Of a stretch of 64,000 nt of DNA, positions 44,545 through 56,944 are shown piece after piece. The position numbers were made by a program, and so were the translations under genes. Below the pieces are notes generated by a model. It had not been told where the DNA came from, did no database searches, and was given only the letters and a program-made list of their open reading frames with translations. The stretch lies in contig OW121740.1 in the NCBI GenBank assembly GCA_933228675.1, positions 3,224,001 through 3,288,000 on the forward strand. The letters are read 5' to 3'. Positions within the stretch are counted from its first letter, which is position 1, and the number at the start of each line of letters is the position of its first letter. This DNA comes from Stomorhina lunata (lineage: Eukaryota; Arthropoda; Insecta; Diptera; Rhiniidae).

Positions 44545-44657
44545 GTGAACCGCCGCTTTTTTGAAAATTTATTTTTTCAAGTGAGTCTGGCCAGGGATCG
44601 AACTTGTCCTCTGGTATGCTAGGCGGATGACTAATCTGCTATACCACGGCGGTTCAC
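44545..44657 (-). repeat. tRNA-Ala-like SINE or tRNA pseudogene
   Basis: On the minus strand there are an A-box-like TGGTATAGCAGATTAGTCA, an anticodon-arm-like CGCCTAGCATACCAGAGG (AGC, as in tRNA-Ala) and a B-box AAGTTCGATCCC. The 5' and 3' acceptor arms do not pair, so it is not a working tRNA. The unit is bounded by an 11-bp inverted repeat GTGAACCGCCG / CGGCGGTTCAC. Confidence 0.55.
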
Positions 44658-45487
44658 AGCCGCTGACCTTAACAGGTTGTAATTATAGGCATTTTAAGTA
44701 AGTAAGTAAGTAGTAAGTGTGGATCAATTGTAATAAATCTTAATTTTTTTATCTCGATGTTTGATATATGGGAACTAGGGTCAAATAAAGGCCGACTTCA
44801 TAGTTGAGAGGTCCCTTTGCCAAAAATAATGTGTAAAATTTCATTAAGATAAAAGCAAAGTATATTCCGGGAGAAAATTTAAATTGGTTTTGTAGAAAAT
44901 AATTTTTTGTAATTGCTATGTAAATAACTTTAAAACCGTAAACCAGGAATTAAAGGAGTAAATATTTCCAAAAAATGTACACTCATGTCCTCGATATTAC
45001 TTAAGTTCATTCAAATATAAATTAATTTGTCGCTGAAAAGGGCTGTTGTAATGATCCGATTCGGTCCAAAAAGTATTATTTTTGAAATTGCGAAATCTAC
45101 TTAGATAACAATCTACCATAGTCATTAGGGTGGTTTTTTTAGACTTGTGCCGGTCGGATTATTGTATAATAGTGAGAAACTTTAACTGCGAAAAAAAACA
45201 TCGGACAATGTTAACGCGAGGCGCCCAGGCACTAAAGTTGGAAAATGCGTTTACAAGGGGAAAACGGGTGTTTTGTGGGTTTTGCCAGATTAAAGCTAAA
45301 AAATAAGCATTGATTTGTAATGTAGACCTAACAAGCTTTCTTTTGAAGTAGATGTCTTATAAACTGCTTAAACGGTTTTAGAGTTATATCGTTTTTCCGC
45401 GAATTTTATGTTTCGAAATTTTCGAAAAAATTTAAGAAATTTATATCGTTTACATTTTTAGCAAAAATATATTTATTGATTATGCGC
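44658..45487. other. Intergenic, diverged P1-like fragments
   Basis: Words such as GGGAACTAGGGTCAAATAAA and GTGTAAAATTTCATTAAGAT recall P1/P2 internal sequence, but alignment by eye is weak. No gene. Confidence 0.4.
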
Positions 45488-46445
45488 AACACCATAGGGT
45501 AGAAGGGGGAGCATTTGCCACTTCTTTTAAAAAGTGCTCTAGGTTTCTTACCGTGAGAGTTATCATAATTTTTTTGTTCTTAATAGGTACCTATATATGT
45601 TAGCTTTAAACTGTGTTGGTTCAGATTGCCTATGGCTTTTCTTTATGTATCAAATTTGAAAAATAGCAAATTAACTAAAAGTGGCCAATGTGTCCCATCC
45701 ACATTTGCCAAAAAGTTTGGTACAAAAAAGAAGTAAAAAAATTGTTGTAGTAAAGTAAATTTTTTATTTCTATAAAGCTTAAAATACAAAACAAACAAAC
45801 CAAAAAATTAATTCAAGTTCATTTCATATGGATAAATTAAACAAAACAGTAAAAAATTCATAGATCAAAATTTAAACTATTGGGCCTCTGTTAACATTGT
45901 ACTGTGACATATCAACATTAAAAAAAAAATGTTAAGATGGAAAATGGATTGGGCCTTGTAACCAAAATACGATATCCTTTTTAGGAATATTACAAATGTC
46001 GGGCTCAAAAAAATGTCGACGAGTTGCTTTGTTATATGTGTATGGCAAATGTGCCCCAGGTAGATTCGTTAGATGTAAAAAACTGTTATTCACATAAGAA
46101 ATAGATTTATTGATAAAAATTTAAAATATTTGTTCTCAATACTTTATTGTTTATTAAACTAACGAATAATTTCTTAGGATAACAAAAAAAACTAAGGAAA
46201 AAATTGCAAAAATACTTGTAGCAAAATATTTTTTCAGGATCAGCTGAAACAATAAATCACGCCTGATGTTTTAAATATGAAAGCTACAGCAGTAAAAATT
46301 TGAGATATAGAATATCAATGATAAACGAATATAAAATCGATTGCAGCATCAAAAAAGATAAGTTAGTTTTCAAGAAAATTAGTGGTGGCAAATGCGCCCC
46401 CATGGCAAATGGTCCCCCTCCTACCCTATAGTGTTTATTGGATCT
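45488..46445. mobile_element. Non-autonomous transposon with AACACCATAGGGTAG ends (958 bp)
   Basis: Inverted ends: AACACCATAGGGTAGAAGGG continuing GGGAGCATTTGCCA at the left. From the right the opposite strand reads AACACTATAGGGTAGGAGGG continuing GGGACCATTTGCCA. Internal echoes of GGCAAATGTGCCCC occur near 46020 and 46385. No open frame. Superfamily not identified. Confidence 0.75.
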
Positions 46446-48419
46446 AATATGAATCAATATGAACCCTATTGATCCAAATAAACTTGTAACGGACGGGTTT
46501 TAATAAAATTTGGTGGAAATTTATCCAAGTTTTTAAATTTTATAATTAGGATTGATTGTTAAATACAAACCCTCAGACAACTTTGACAAATATTCTGTTG
46601 CAGTATTAAATTGGATAATCAAACTTAAGTGTCTTCAATTGCAAAGCAAAGAACAATTATTTTACAAACAATAAAATATGTTGGTACCTACATATGAATA
46701 TTTGGGTTAACTTTTGAATTAATTAATTATTTAGTATTCAAAACATTCCATCACTATTCAAAGTTTATGATAATTCATGTGCACAAATAGATTAATTAAA
46801 ATGGACTCATTACAGCAATAAAATGTTTAATAAACCCTTAATAAGAAAACGTTACATTTTGAAAATTAAAAAAAATTATACCACGATATTTAACATCTGT
46901 TTTCTTTAAAGACTACTTAAAGTCAAGAAAACTTTTCATTTCAGAATTATTGTGTTAATTGCCGATGATATGCTAGACAATAAATGAAAACTAATTCAAA
47001 CAATTTCCACAAATGACAAAGAATAAAGATATGGAGAACCTTATCAAATTGACATTATTTTTTAAAATACACATATAAAACTTTTTAATTTCTATGTCTT
47101 AAAAACGAAGTATGTGGTGGTTTATATGAAAATATGTAAAATTGTTCCCATTTATTATTATCTTTAAAGTGTGTATTTGGCTGTTGGGAAAAACTGAAAA
47201 TAAAAAATCAATATTTTCCACATGCAGAATATACCGACCGACCAACATATACATGAAATTACGTCGTAGAAAAACATAGTCACTCCAAAGTCTTGCCAAG
47301 GGTTGTTTTTCTTTTCCATAGTAAAAATATCACAATGAAAAAGTTCTCACACATTTTAGACATTCATATGGGAACTCTTTCGCTGGTTGTGTATGTCTGA
47401 CTACTTTTTTATTCATATTTTCGGCTGGGGTATGGTTCATTTTAGTGCTCAACTATAGAACTCGAGAGTTTAACAAAAGACCTCCCCCCTTATTCATTTC
47501 ATGTTTAAGACAGAAATATTTTTTACTTTTTGAAAAATTTTCCTCATTGAATTTTGACAATATAAGTGGCTTTTCTTTAAAAATAAGGGGTTTATAGAAA
47601 ATTTTATAGAAAATTTTGTAATTATTAGAATGATTTTATTACATTAAATGATGATGGAAGTTCTAGCCAAACAGTGTATTTCTTCCTTTTTAATTGATTA
47701 AATATGTGATAGATATGCTGGTACTTGTACAATGTGAAAGTTTCTTTATTTGATGATGAATTTCAAATGTAAAAATGCTATTAATGACCGAATTTTTATG
47801 ATAATGGAGATTTTACAACTATGATTCTAAAATTTTTAAAGCCTTTTACTACTGGTGGTAAGAAGTAAAAGTACAGTTGGCGAATCAAATAATAAATTGC
47901 AATCTTACAAGACTTTGACTACCAACAAACGATTTGAAATTTCTTAAACCTGTATTTAAAATGATCGAAATAGTTCACAATAATTGTATCTAAAAATGAA
48001 ACATGTTAATATTTATTCAACCAAAACATTGACAACACTAGTCAACAATATTAAACTTTTTGTGTTATACATTTTTTCACAACTATATTTTTATCGGTCG
48101 GATTTTTTTTCAAATGATACATTTAAAAAAAATATATTAACAAAATTTAATATTTTTGAAAAGGCTGGTCTATCGATTTTCTCATAACTTTGGAATTGGT
48201 TGTTCGATTTTGTTGAAAGTCACAGAATAGAAGAGTGAATAAAATTGTCTTTAAGTCGCTTTAAAACAAATTTTTATATGTTTAACGGATTCTGAGTTTT
48301 TTACACTTTTGAGAAAAAATCTTACTTTTTTAACTAAAATTTTTTAAATATTATATAAAAAAGTCCAAAATTGCAAAAACATGACATTTTTATTAAATGA
48401 TTTTAAACTGAATTTTTCA
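46446..48419. other. Intergenic, no gene seen
   Basis: AT-rich; frames at 47099-47299 (minus) and 47984-48187 (plus) show no domain and are not supported. Confidence 0.55.
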
Positions 48420-48960
48420 AAAGTGGACCGATTGTCTCAAAATTTAGCTAGTTCGACTCACTTAAGTGGCTTATTCCAGAAGGTCTTGTATGAGAGCTAT
48501 GGTCAAATATGGATCGATTTCAACAAAATTTTGTACAGTGATTTTTATTTACATAATCATCAAAATATACAGAAATTTGTGGCCAAAATCTTAATTCTGC
48601 TAAATAAGTCCCCTTAGAGGTAACTGAAATAATAAACCGATTTTGGCCTATTTCAATAGCAATAGTCCCACTGCTAAAAAAATGTCTGTGCCAAATTTTA
48701 ACAGATAAAAGCAAATTTGTGTCTTTGATTGTGTGAGAAGTACCCCAGAATTTTGAACGATTTACATATATCATGCGGAGTCGCATGAAAGTATCTAGAA
48801 AATTGTGGTCTTTTGTATATACATAATTTTGTTTTGATCGATTTAATTTAAGATTTTATCGACTTTTTAGTGATTGGTCGAAATCGAACAAATCTGCATT
48901 AACAACAGCAAAATTCACTAGTTGAACCTTTTTGTACCCCATTCTACCATAGGTTTTAAA
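48420..48960 (+). repeat. Diverged P1 copy
   Basis: Keeps P1 landmarks in order: GTGGACCGATTGTCTCAAAA, GAGAGCTATGGTCAAATATG, CGATTTCAACAAAATTTTGT, TTTGTGGCCAAAATC, TTTCAATAGCAATAGTCCCA and TGTGCCAAATTTTAAC, ending near CATTCTACCATAGG. It is much older than the copies at 22453 or 28050. Confidence 0.65.
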
Positions 48961-49826
48961 AAGCTCATAAATCCGAGCGTTGTAATGATGAAAGCTTATG
49001 ACCTCATGTCTGGTTCAATATTCTGATTGTGTTTCGTTGATTACTCTTTTCAAACAAATAAATTGTCAACAATATAGGTCCCTTGTGATCGTCTAACATG
49101 ATCATATAATACAATACCACATATCCCATACAGAACATTACCTTGCATCATTTGTATTCGGCTTCGGCGTTAGACGGGCATAACAAAAGATTTTTGTATC
49201 ATAGGGTACCGTAATGTATCCATTATCCATCCAAAAATTTATCTTATAAAAAATTAAAATTGACACTTGTTTGGTACTTTTAGGAATATCCTCTGTGATA
49301 TTTCTGTGTTGCTTTCTGAAAATAGTTAGAAAATTTCGAAATTTTTTTAATAACCCCTTAATTCAGAAACGAAAAATAAAGTTATGAAGAATTGTAAATC
49401 AGATTTTCGTAGAAAAGTCCTTTTATAATTCCTTTGTTAACTTTATTAATCGTTTGTGAATACATAATTTAATTACAATTTTCTTAAAAGCAATTGGAAA
49501 TGGTTTATGCTGACTTAAAATTCTATTAATAAATACTCAAGTACTTTTGAACCTTTTTGTGAAAGTTGTAAAAATTCTTATCTTATCTAAAATTGTAAAC
49601 AAGAACATGAAATTGTAATTTAAAATACTTTACACAATTTTAAACTTATGACAGATCATGTTACTACTGGACTTATAGAACAATGCAAAGTATTAAGTAA
49701 TAATAAAAAAATATAAATCATTGACGTAAATGAATTTTATTTAAAACAAATATCGAAATTTTTAAAACAGAAAAACAAATGAACTAAAGTAGACAGACAA
49801 TAGACCAACATTATTGTAAAATTTAA
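48961..49826. other. Intergenic, no gene seen
   Basis: AT-rich sequence without recognised elements. Confidence 0.55.
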
Positions 49827-49913
49827 ATATATCGCACTTGATCAACAAGAGGGTATTAACTCAAAATTTAAAAATTTTCAGTAGAGTCAAAAAACTATTT
49901 TATTTTACTACTA

Positions 49914-51205
49914 AAGGGTGGTTAAATTGTAAGGGCCGATGTTGAATGTGAACCACACCTAAACGCCAAGTTTTTTTCCAAATTTTATTTGACATTTCTC
50001 TATTTCAGACTTACTTAATTTGAACCATGGAGAGATACACAATCCAACAACGTGTTAAAGTTATCCAGACTTATTATGAAAATGGGCGTTCAAATCAAAA
50101 TGCATATCGTGCACTTCGTGATTTTTTTGGTCAATTTGATCGTCCAAATGTGCGTACAATCGCAAAAATCGTGGAAAAATTCGAGCAAACCGGGTCTGTA
50201 GAAGATGTGAGAACACCAGTGCATGCTCGCACAGCTCGTACTGCAGAAAATATTGCTGCTGTTCGCGATAGTGTGGCTGAAGAGCCGTCCACCTCAACTC
50301 GTCGTCGTGCCCAACAATTGCACCTCTCACGCTCGTCGTTGGTGAACATTATGCATAAAGACTTGCATTTACACGCTTACAAGGTGCAATTGGCTCAAGA
50401 ACTAAAGCCTCTTGACCATTCCAAACGTCGTGAATTGGCAGAATGGTGGCAAGAAATGGCAACAGTTAATGATCAATTTTCGAAGAAATCATCTTCAGTG
50501 ATGAGGCACGTTTTCACCTCAGTGGATTCGTCAATAAACAGAATTGCCGCATTTGGGCGAATGAGAATCCAAGAGTGATTGTCGAAAAACCAATGCACCC
50601 ACAAAGAGTGACTGTTTGGTGCGGTTTATGGGCTGGCGGCATCATCGGGCCGTATTTTTTCCAAAATGAGGCCGGCCAGGTAGTTACTGTGAATGGTGTT
50701 CGCTATCGTGAGATGATAACGAACTTTTTATGGCCCGAATCGGAAGATATGGATGTGGACGATATGTGGTTTCAGCAGGACGGTGCCACTTGCCACACAG
50801 CTAACGAAACAACGGCTCTTTTGCGCAACAAATTCAATGGCCGTGTTATCTCACGTAATGGCGATGCCAATTGGCCGCCAAGATCATGTGATTTGACACC
50901 GTTGGACTTTTTTCTTTGGGGTTATTTGAAAGAAAAGGTGTACGTCGATAAGCTAGCAACAATTCAAGAGCTAAATGACGAGATAATTCGGCAAATTAAC
51001 GACATAGAACCTCAGGGTCATCGAAAGTTTGGACCATCGGATGGAGGTGTGCCGCCGTGGTCGCGGCGCCCATTTGGCCGATATTTTGTTCCATACATAA
51101 TTGAGTAATACCAATATATCATAATAAAATAAAATTACAATAATTTCCCAAATAGTTTGTGTTTTATTCAAAATCAACATCGGCCCTTGAAATTTAACCA
51201 CCCGA
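49914..51205 (+). mobile_element. DD41D mariner element, defective (1292 bp)
   Basis: Flanked by TA (49912-49913 and 51206-51207). Terminal inverted repeats GGGTGGTTAAATTGTAAGGG at the left against GGGTGGTTAAATTTCAAGGG from the right, both continuing CCGATGTTGA. The termini differ from those of the 42936 element apart from the GGGTG start, so it is a different lineage of the same group. The transposase reading is broken. Confidence 0.92.
50027..51108 (+). pseudogene. Frameshifted mariner transposase (DD41D type)
   Basis: The first frame (50027-50578) covers the HTH domains (YTIQQRVKVIQTYYENGRS; STRRRAQQLHLSRSSLV) and the linker QELKPLDHSKRRELAEWW. It shifts at about 50487 in an A run, before the first catalytic Asp, and from there runs out of frame to its stop. 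The catalytic region resumes in another frame (50575-51108) with WFQQDGATCHTA and CDLTPLDFFLWG; 41 residues separate these two Asp. A second shift near 51010-51020, best explained by a small deletion, throws the last ~25 codons out of frame; the typical end RGRGAHLADILFHT is found in a different frame. Non-functional. About the same length as the intact copy at 43035. Confidence 0.9.
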
Positions 51206-51377
51206 TACTTTCATATAAAGAAGAGGGGTAAAACTGTAGTTTTTTTGGCGAAATTATAGTGAAAATGATGTCAGATTTTTACAATGGGTAGATAATCAAC
51301 GATAATCAATTTCTTTTAAAAAGTGAAAATTTAAAAATTTTGAGTTAATACCCTCTTGTTGAACAAGTGCGATATAT

Positions 51378-52602
51378 AACATGATCTTGAATTTAAAGGA
51401 GAAATGTTGAAATATTAACGAAATACACAGAATTAATATTCAGAAATATTAGTATAAATAGGTATAATCGAGTTTTATTTAAATCATTTAATAAAAAAAT
51501 ATTAAGATAACCCTCACCCTTTGTATTATTGTGGAATTTAGTGCTTTATTCTGAAATGTATTAAACCTAAAATAAAAAACAGTAGTACCTTATTTTATTT
51601 TTTATTGTATTTATTATTATTTTTACTTTAAAAAGTCGTCTTAATTTTTTCAACACAAAACAGAAAAAAAAGAAAACCTAAATAAAAGTCAAACTACAAG
51701 TCAATGTATGTATTTATGTATACGAAAAATTCTGGTTTTCTGATACGAATATCGTATAGAAATGAAACCACAATTTTATAAAAAAAAAAATATATAAGAA
51801 AAAAAGCTGAAGTTCCAGTTTGCTACGCGATTAATAATTACAGACTATAAAAGTACATAGAGTAGATTTATCTGAATAGTATGAGTCGTATTCGTTTAAG
51901 CTTTTAAATCGGCACTCACTTAATACTCACTCGTAGTATTATTGTATTGTGGTGGTAGCTTTGATTGTTTGTATAAACTCGATCCATACAAAAAAAGTTG
52001 AAAATCGACTTTATAAATATTGAAATATTGAAACCAGTATACAACCTCATACTTACTTATTTTTTTTGTTATACCTAAAGTTTGTGACGAATTGTATACA
52101 CCTTTCAGCACTTAGTACCTGGTGTAAGGAGAAATCACCTTTTTATAAGAAAAAACGTGTGAAAATTAATAAAATAGAAATAAAAAACTTTTGAATACTT
52201 TTTATTTTGATTTTAGTTAACCTTTTCTCTTTTGTTGAATTTAGGGTTCTTTGTAGAACAGTCCATTAGTTCTATTATTTTCAAAAGAAATAAAGGAATT
52301 TCACGAAATGTATTATCGAGATTTTATGTCTAAAGGATCTGGAATTCTAGACGATCTATGAGCAACTCTCAAAGTTATATACAGTCACTCGAATTACTGC
52401 CCCAATGTTTTTAAGTTCTTAACGAATATGAGTGTAGCAACAAAGCTGTTGACTCTATCTTCCTGATATTTAGTATTATTGTATACTAGACTCGCGTTGA
52501 CGACTATAATTAAATAATAAAAAAATAAATAAATAAAAATTTTTATTGGGACGGTTTTTGGACTTTAGATTTATTTACATATTTAATACTTAATTCTTTA
52601 AT
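51378..52602. other. Intergenic, no gene seen
   Basis: AT-rich, no supported gene or element. Confidence 0.55.
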
Positions 52603-53110
52603 TTAATACTTTGAATAGCATTTATTCGCAGCAATAACGGCTTCTATACGACTCGGCTTACTCTCTACTAAATGTTTACAATCACTTGGAGCAATGCCGT
52701 TCTAAGCTTTCACCACATCGGCCCTCAGTTCATCTAAATTAACAGAAGTTCCGACAACACCTCTCTTAAGAACCCCAGAAAAGTGACTGGGTGACTGGGG
52801 CGGCCAGTCAAGGACTTTGTACCAAATGCCATTGAGCCATTTTTGTGTTAGTTTGGCGGTGTTTTTGAGGACATTGTCCTGTTGAAAAATGACCTTTTCC
52901 TTCAAGAATCCAAATTTTTAGCAGAAAACCGGGTGATTGGTGGCTAAAACATTGGCGTAGCACTGTGCAGTCATCGTTTCAACAATTCTGTGAACAGTTC
53001 TAACTCCTTCAGCCACCACGCAACCCCATACCATTATAGAGTTACCGCCAAACTTTGGAGTTAAACTCGAATACTTTGGTATTTTAAATCATTTCGATCG
53101 CTTCTTAAAT
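52603..53110 (-). pseudogene. Tc1-family transposase, C-terminal half, decayed
   Basis: On the minus strand: KFGGNSIMVWGCVVAEGV (usual HGGGSVMVWGCF), an in-frame TAA, then KEKVIFQQDN (second Asp region), AKLTQKWLNGIWYKVLDWPP, a damaged QSPSHFSGVLK where SPDLNPIEHLWGVLK is usual, and the C-terminal LVESKPSRIEAVIAANKCYS with the stop at 52603. The DDE glutamate motif is lost and the N-terminal half is absent. Several stops. Dead remnant. Confidence 0.85.
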
Positions 53111-53340
53111 ACCTAGAAATATGTACGTAGGAATAAAATTTTGTATAAACGTTACCCAAGAAAAAGGTATAGGTTCCAAAACCAGTTCTTATATGATGTT
53201 ATCCAATAACAAATCATAAAAAATTATTAAGGTAGTATTTCAACGACTTCAGAATAACATCAGCATGACATTTAGGAAGGATCCATCTTTAGTTCTAGAA
53301 CCAAAAACTTCTGAAAGTATTAAAAAAGTTAAATTAATAA

Positions 53341-54620
53341 CACTGCACGGTGGTAAAAAGCGGCCAAAAATGATTTTTCTTAATTTTATAATTTTGATTA
53401 AATGTTGATGGTAGCCAACACTCTAAAGTATCCAATTTCATTTTATCTTTGACTATCGGATAACCGATTCTTTTTTAACACTAGCTCAAAGTTTATACTT
53501 TTTTGCCTACAATTTTAAAGTTAAAAAATTGAATTTTAATATATCTCTGAATAAAAGCAGATATAATTTATCCACTAGTTTTTATTCAAAATTTTTAAGC
53601 ACTTTTTAAATATTGTTATTAGTGAATAATTTAGTGTGGTTTTTGCGAATTTCTGTGGTTTGGTTTCTTCGAAAATTGAAGTGAATTTGAAATAGTTAAA
53701 TAACTAATGAAAATCATAAAAATCAAAATTTTGATAAGCTATATCTAAGCAAAAGGAGCTAAAAGAGGTTACGCACAAATTGGATCTTCTACTCTGAAGT
53801 ACTAGTAGTATATATTTCAAATTTGAGCTGCATTCTCTTGCCGCCCTATTTACCAGAATCTTTTTAGTAACTTCATTTTTTTACATATTTTAAACATTTT
53901 TTATTATGCCAGGTTGCAATTTAGTAAGCAAAAGTTCATAAAATACTTGAAAATAACCATAATAGTATTTTTTAAATGCTTCGATCAATATTTACATTAA
54001 TTGCTAGCAAAGAACCAATTTACGACAACAAATTATATAAGCAGTTCAAATAAGATAAAATGGCTTGTATATCGAAAATTTAGGCATGACGTTTGCATTT
54101 TTCGATTCGATTGAAAAAAAGTATAACAATACTTTTTTTTAAAGGAAATTCATTAATATAGGTGGTGGCCACATTACAATGGACAAATAAAAAAATGCAG
54201 AAAAGACATAAAAATCTCAGTCTTAAAAAATTTCGAATGAATTTTCAACATTTTATTGAAATATTGAACAATTTGTTACGTTTTTTAAATAATACTTAAC
54301 CTTGACTAATACATTTTTTTCCGAAATTTCAACATATCTCTGAAACTACTCATACAAATTTTAGAAACTATACATCATAAGTTAGACAAAAGGCCTGTAC
54401 ATAAATGAAAATTATTGAATATTTTTCAAAATTATTAAACACATTTTAAGAATGTATCTTACATGTCCCCTTTTATCTGGCCAACCACTTTTAGTTTTAC
54501 CATAGCCTTTTTACAATATAAAGAAAGGATAATACTTTGTCAGCTCAGTAAGTTTCAGTCAAAAATATGAAGAAATAAATAAGTTATTGATTTTTGGCCG
54601 TATTTTACTACCGTGCACTG
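53341..54620. mobile_element. Non-autonomous transposon with CACTGCACGGT ends (1280 bp)
   Basis: Left end CACTGCACGGTGGTAAAAAG then CGGCCAAAAAT. From the right, the opposite strand reads CAGTGCACGGTAGTAAAATA then CGGCCAAAAAT. Interior AT-rich, no open frame. No clear target duplication, so superfamily is open. Confidence 0.75.
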
Positions 54621-56439
54621 TGACAACTTAACGATATTGATAACTTTTTTTACCGACTAAAAGGACCCCTAGTGGTTAAAGATAAATCGAGTACACTGTA
54701 TTCAATGGTACTAACCGTTTTTTTAGTTTTCGAGATATAGCGTTGTAAAAAATGGAGGAGGTTGCGCAATAAATATTCGCGTAACTCGAAAACTGTTTAT
54801 TTTCTTGAACTAAGTAAAAAAATCGAAACTCGACAACAAAATTATCTTTAAGGAACATTTTGCCACCATCTTTTTGTTGAAATCCCTATAGGTCCTGAAC
54901 AAAAATATTGCAAAATTGTATTATATTGAAAAACAAAAAATTAAAATGAAATTGGGCAAAATCAGTCGACATTTGACCAAAGACATAAATTATAATATGA
55001 CTATAATATACATATGTAGGGTATTGTCGTTATAAACCAGATTATACCAGCTTAACAGAAACAAATATACATAGTCATAAAAATCATGTGTATAATGATT
55101 TCTTTATAAATTAAATCAATATTATTAAAAATTTTAATTTTAAGAAAAATTACAAAAAAAAAATATTAACTACTGTATTTTTTTTTTTTTTAATAAAGAT
55201 GTAGAAATTACATTGCAATCCCGATAATTTGCGTTTACAAGGCACCAATAAGTTTTTTGTAAACTTTAAACTTAACTTTAAAAGATTTTACCGATTCATT
55301 GTAATTTTTAGTTTAACTAAATAAGAATTATATCTCGCTATTTTACTGTAAATGTAAAATATTTCAACATAATTTACTCTTATCGTTAATGTTAACACTC
55401 TGACATTGTTGGTAGATTTTGTTGTTGCTGCTGTTTGCGTGACCAACAACATGTCGTTATTTAAGTCGCCAAGTAAATTTTAATTTTTATTTCAATATTT
55501 TGTTTTTAAAATTGTCTTTATAATCTTTAATGTGAATAAATAAATAAATAAAGTCTGATGTGTTTTGTTGTTACTCTATTTTAAAATTAAAATTTTTTTA
55601 TATTTTTATATGAAATTAAATCCAATAAATAGTAGATACAATATAATTCGGGGTATGTTAAGATCCATGAAATGCATAATAATTAAAAATTTACCCACAC
55701 ATTTAATCATTTATTTATTTATTCCAAATGTTTGACCATTCAGACAATTATTTACATTACAAATTAGTTTCTAATAACTATTTAATTATTTATGTATGAA
55801 CGAGTGAGTACTTAAAATTTACAAATGAAATTTTAAATGGTGATAATAGTTTTACACTTACTCCATGTTAGCAAAGACATTATTTTGAAATTTTTTCTAT
55901 TATAAATTTGCTATTAATATTTTAATTAAGCGGTTTTTAGATACAAAATTATTACAACATAATCGAGATAATAATGAATTTTAATTAATATATTTTTAAA
56001 ATGTTGATTAAAATAATGTTATTATTTTTTTAATAATGATTAATTTTAGAAGTTAATTACTTTAATCAAAAATAAATCATATTTTTGACCAATTAATCAT
56101 TATTGCGGATGATTGTGGTAGTCAGGTGATAAGACTCACTTAGAATAGAAAGACAATTGCCATAAAAGCTATCAAACATAATAGCTCAACCTGTTGATCG
56201 ATAATTATTTTTTGGAAATCCCTATTTACTTACAATCATTAAGATATAACAAAATTCAAATTATCATTTATGGAAATTTATTAAATTTTACTGATATGTA
56301 GGTACAAAATGGAAAAATACTGCTATTGTTATCATTTGTCACAAGATAACATTCGATTTTCTATTTGAAGAAAAAATTTACCAAATAGTAAATAAAATAC
56401 ATATATACGTAAATCCTGGTAAATCCGTGATATACTTAG
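54621..56439. other. Intergenic, no gene seen
   Basis: AT-rich; no supported gene. Poly(T)/poly(A) runs near 55150-55190. Confidence 0.55.
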
Positions 56440-56800
56440 CCATCATAGATGGAAAGGTTTCTTGGATCTGTGCCGATCTTGACAAAACTCTAATCTATTA
56501 AATAGACTCGTGAATTAATCCAAAGTTGATTTAGCCATAGCTGTCTATGTAAAGCTTTAATAAGAGTACAGTTTACAACACTAGAGATAAACTAATGAAA
56601 TTTGTTACAGACATTTTCTTTAAGATCATCCACTGCTATTGAAATTTTTCGGTATCGGTCCACCATTTTGTGTACCTTTTATATGGCTATCTTCTCGGAA
56701 TTAAAATTTTTAAAAACTACCAAATTATACTGGAATCGGTACATATTGGTTCACAAAACACCATTTTTCATTATAGTTCAGTATTTGCGTTATAGCGTTG
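56440..56800 (-). repeat. Diverged P1 copy, minus orientation
   Basis: In the same order as the minus copy at 62773: CATCATAGATGGAAAGG, CCACTGCTATTGAAATTTTT, GGTATCGGTCCACCATTTTG, CTTCTCGGAATTAAAATTTT. Strongly diverged; the plus frame 56602-56811 is not a gene. Confidence 0.5.
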
Positions 56801-56944
56801 GTCTCATGTAGAAAGGCCCTAACTTACACATTTTTCGAAATTGATTTTTTTTGTGATTCCAATGCATTTAACGCAAATACACTTCCTCACAAAAATTGAA
56901 GGCAATTTTATCAAAAATAGCGGTTATTAAAGTATTTTTCTAAA

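Larger units (their letters stand above)
49827..51377. mobile_element. Older inverted-repeat element split by a mariner
   Basis: The arms are about 54 bp: 49827-49880 (CGCACTTGATCAACAAGAGG, GTATTAACTCAAAATTT) and, inverted, 51324-51377 (AAATTTTGAGTTAATACCC, TCTTGTTGAACAAGTGCG). Without the mariner and its TA the original element would be about 260 bp, a MITE size. The mariner at 49914-51205 lies between the arms. Confidence 0.75.

Noticed and set aside
44545..44657. A functional tRNA-Ala gene
   Set aside because: The acceptor arms do not pair and the D-arm is irregular, so only a tRNA-derived sequence is supported.
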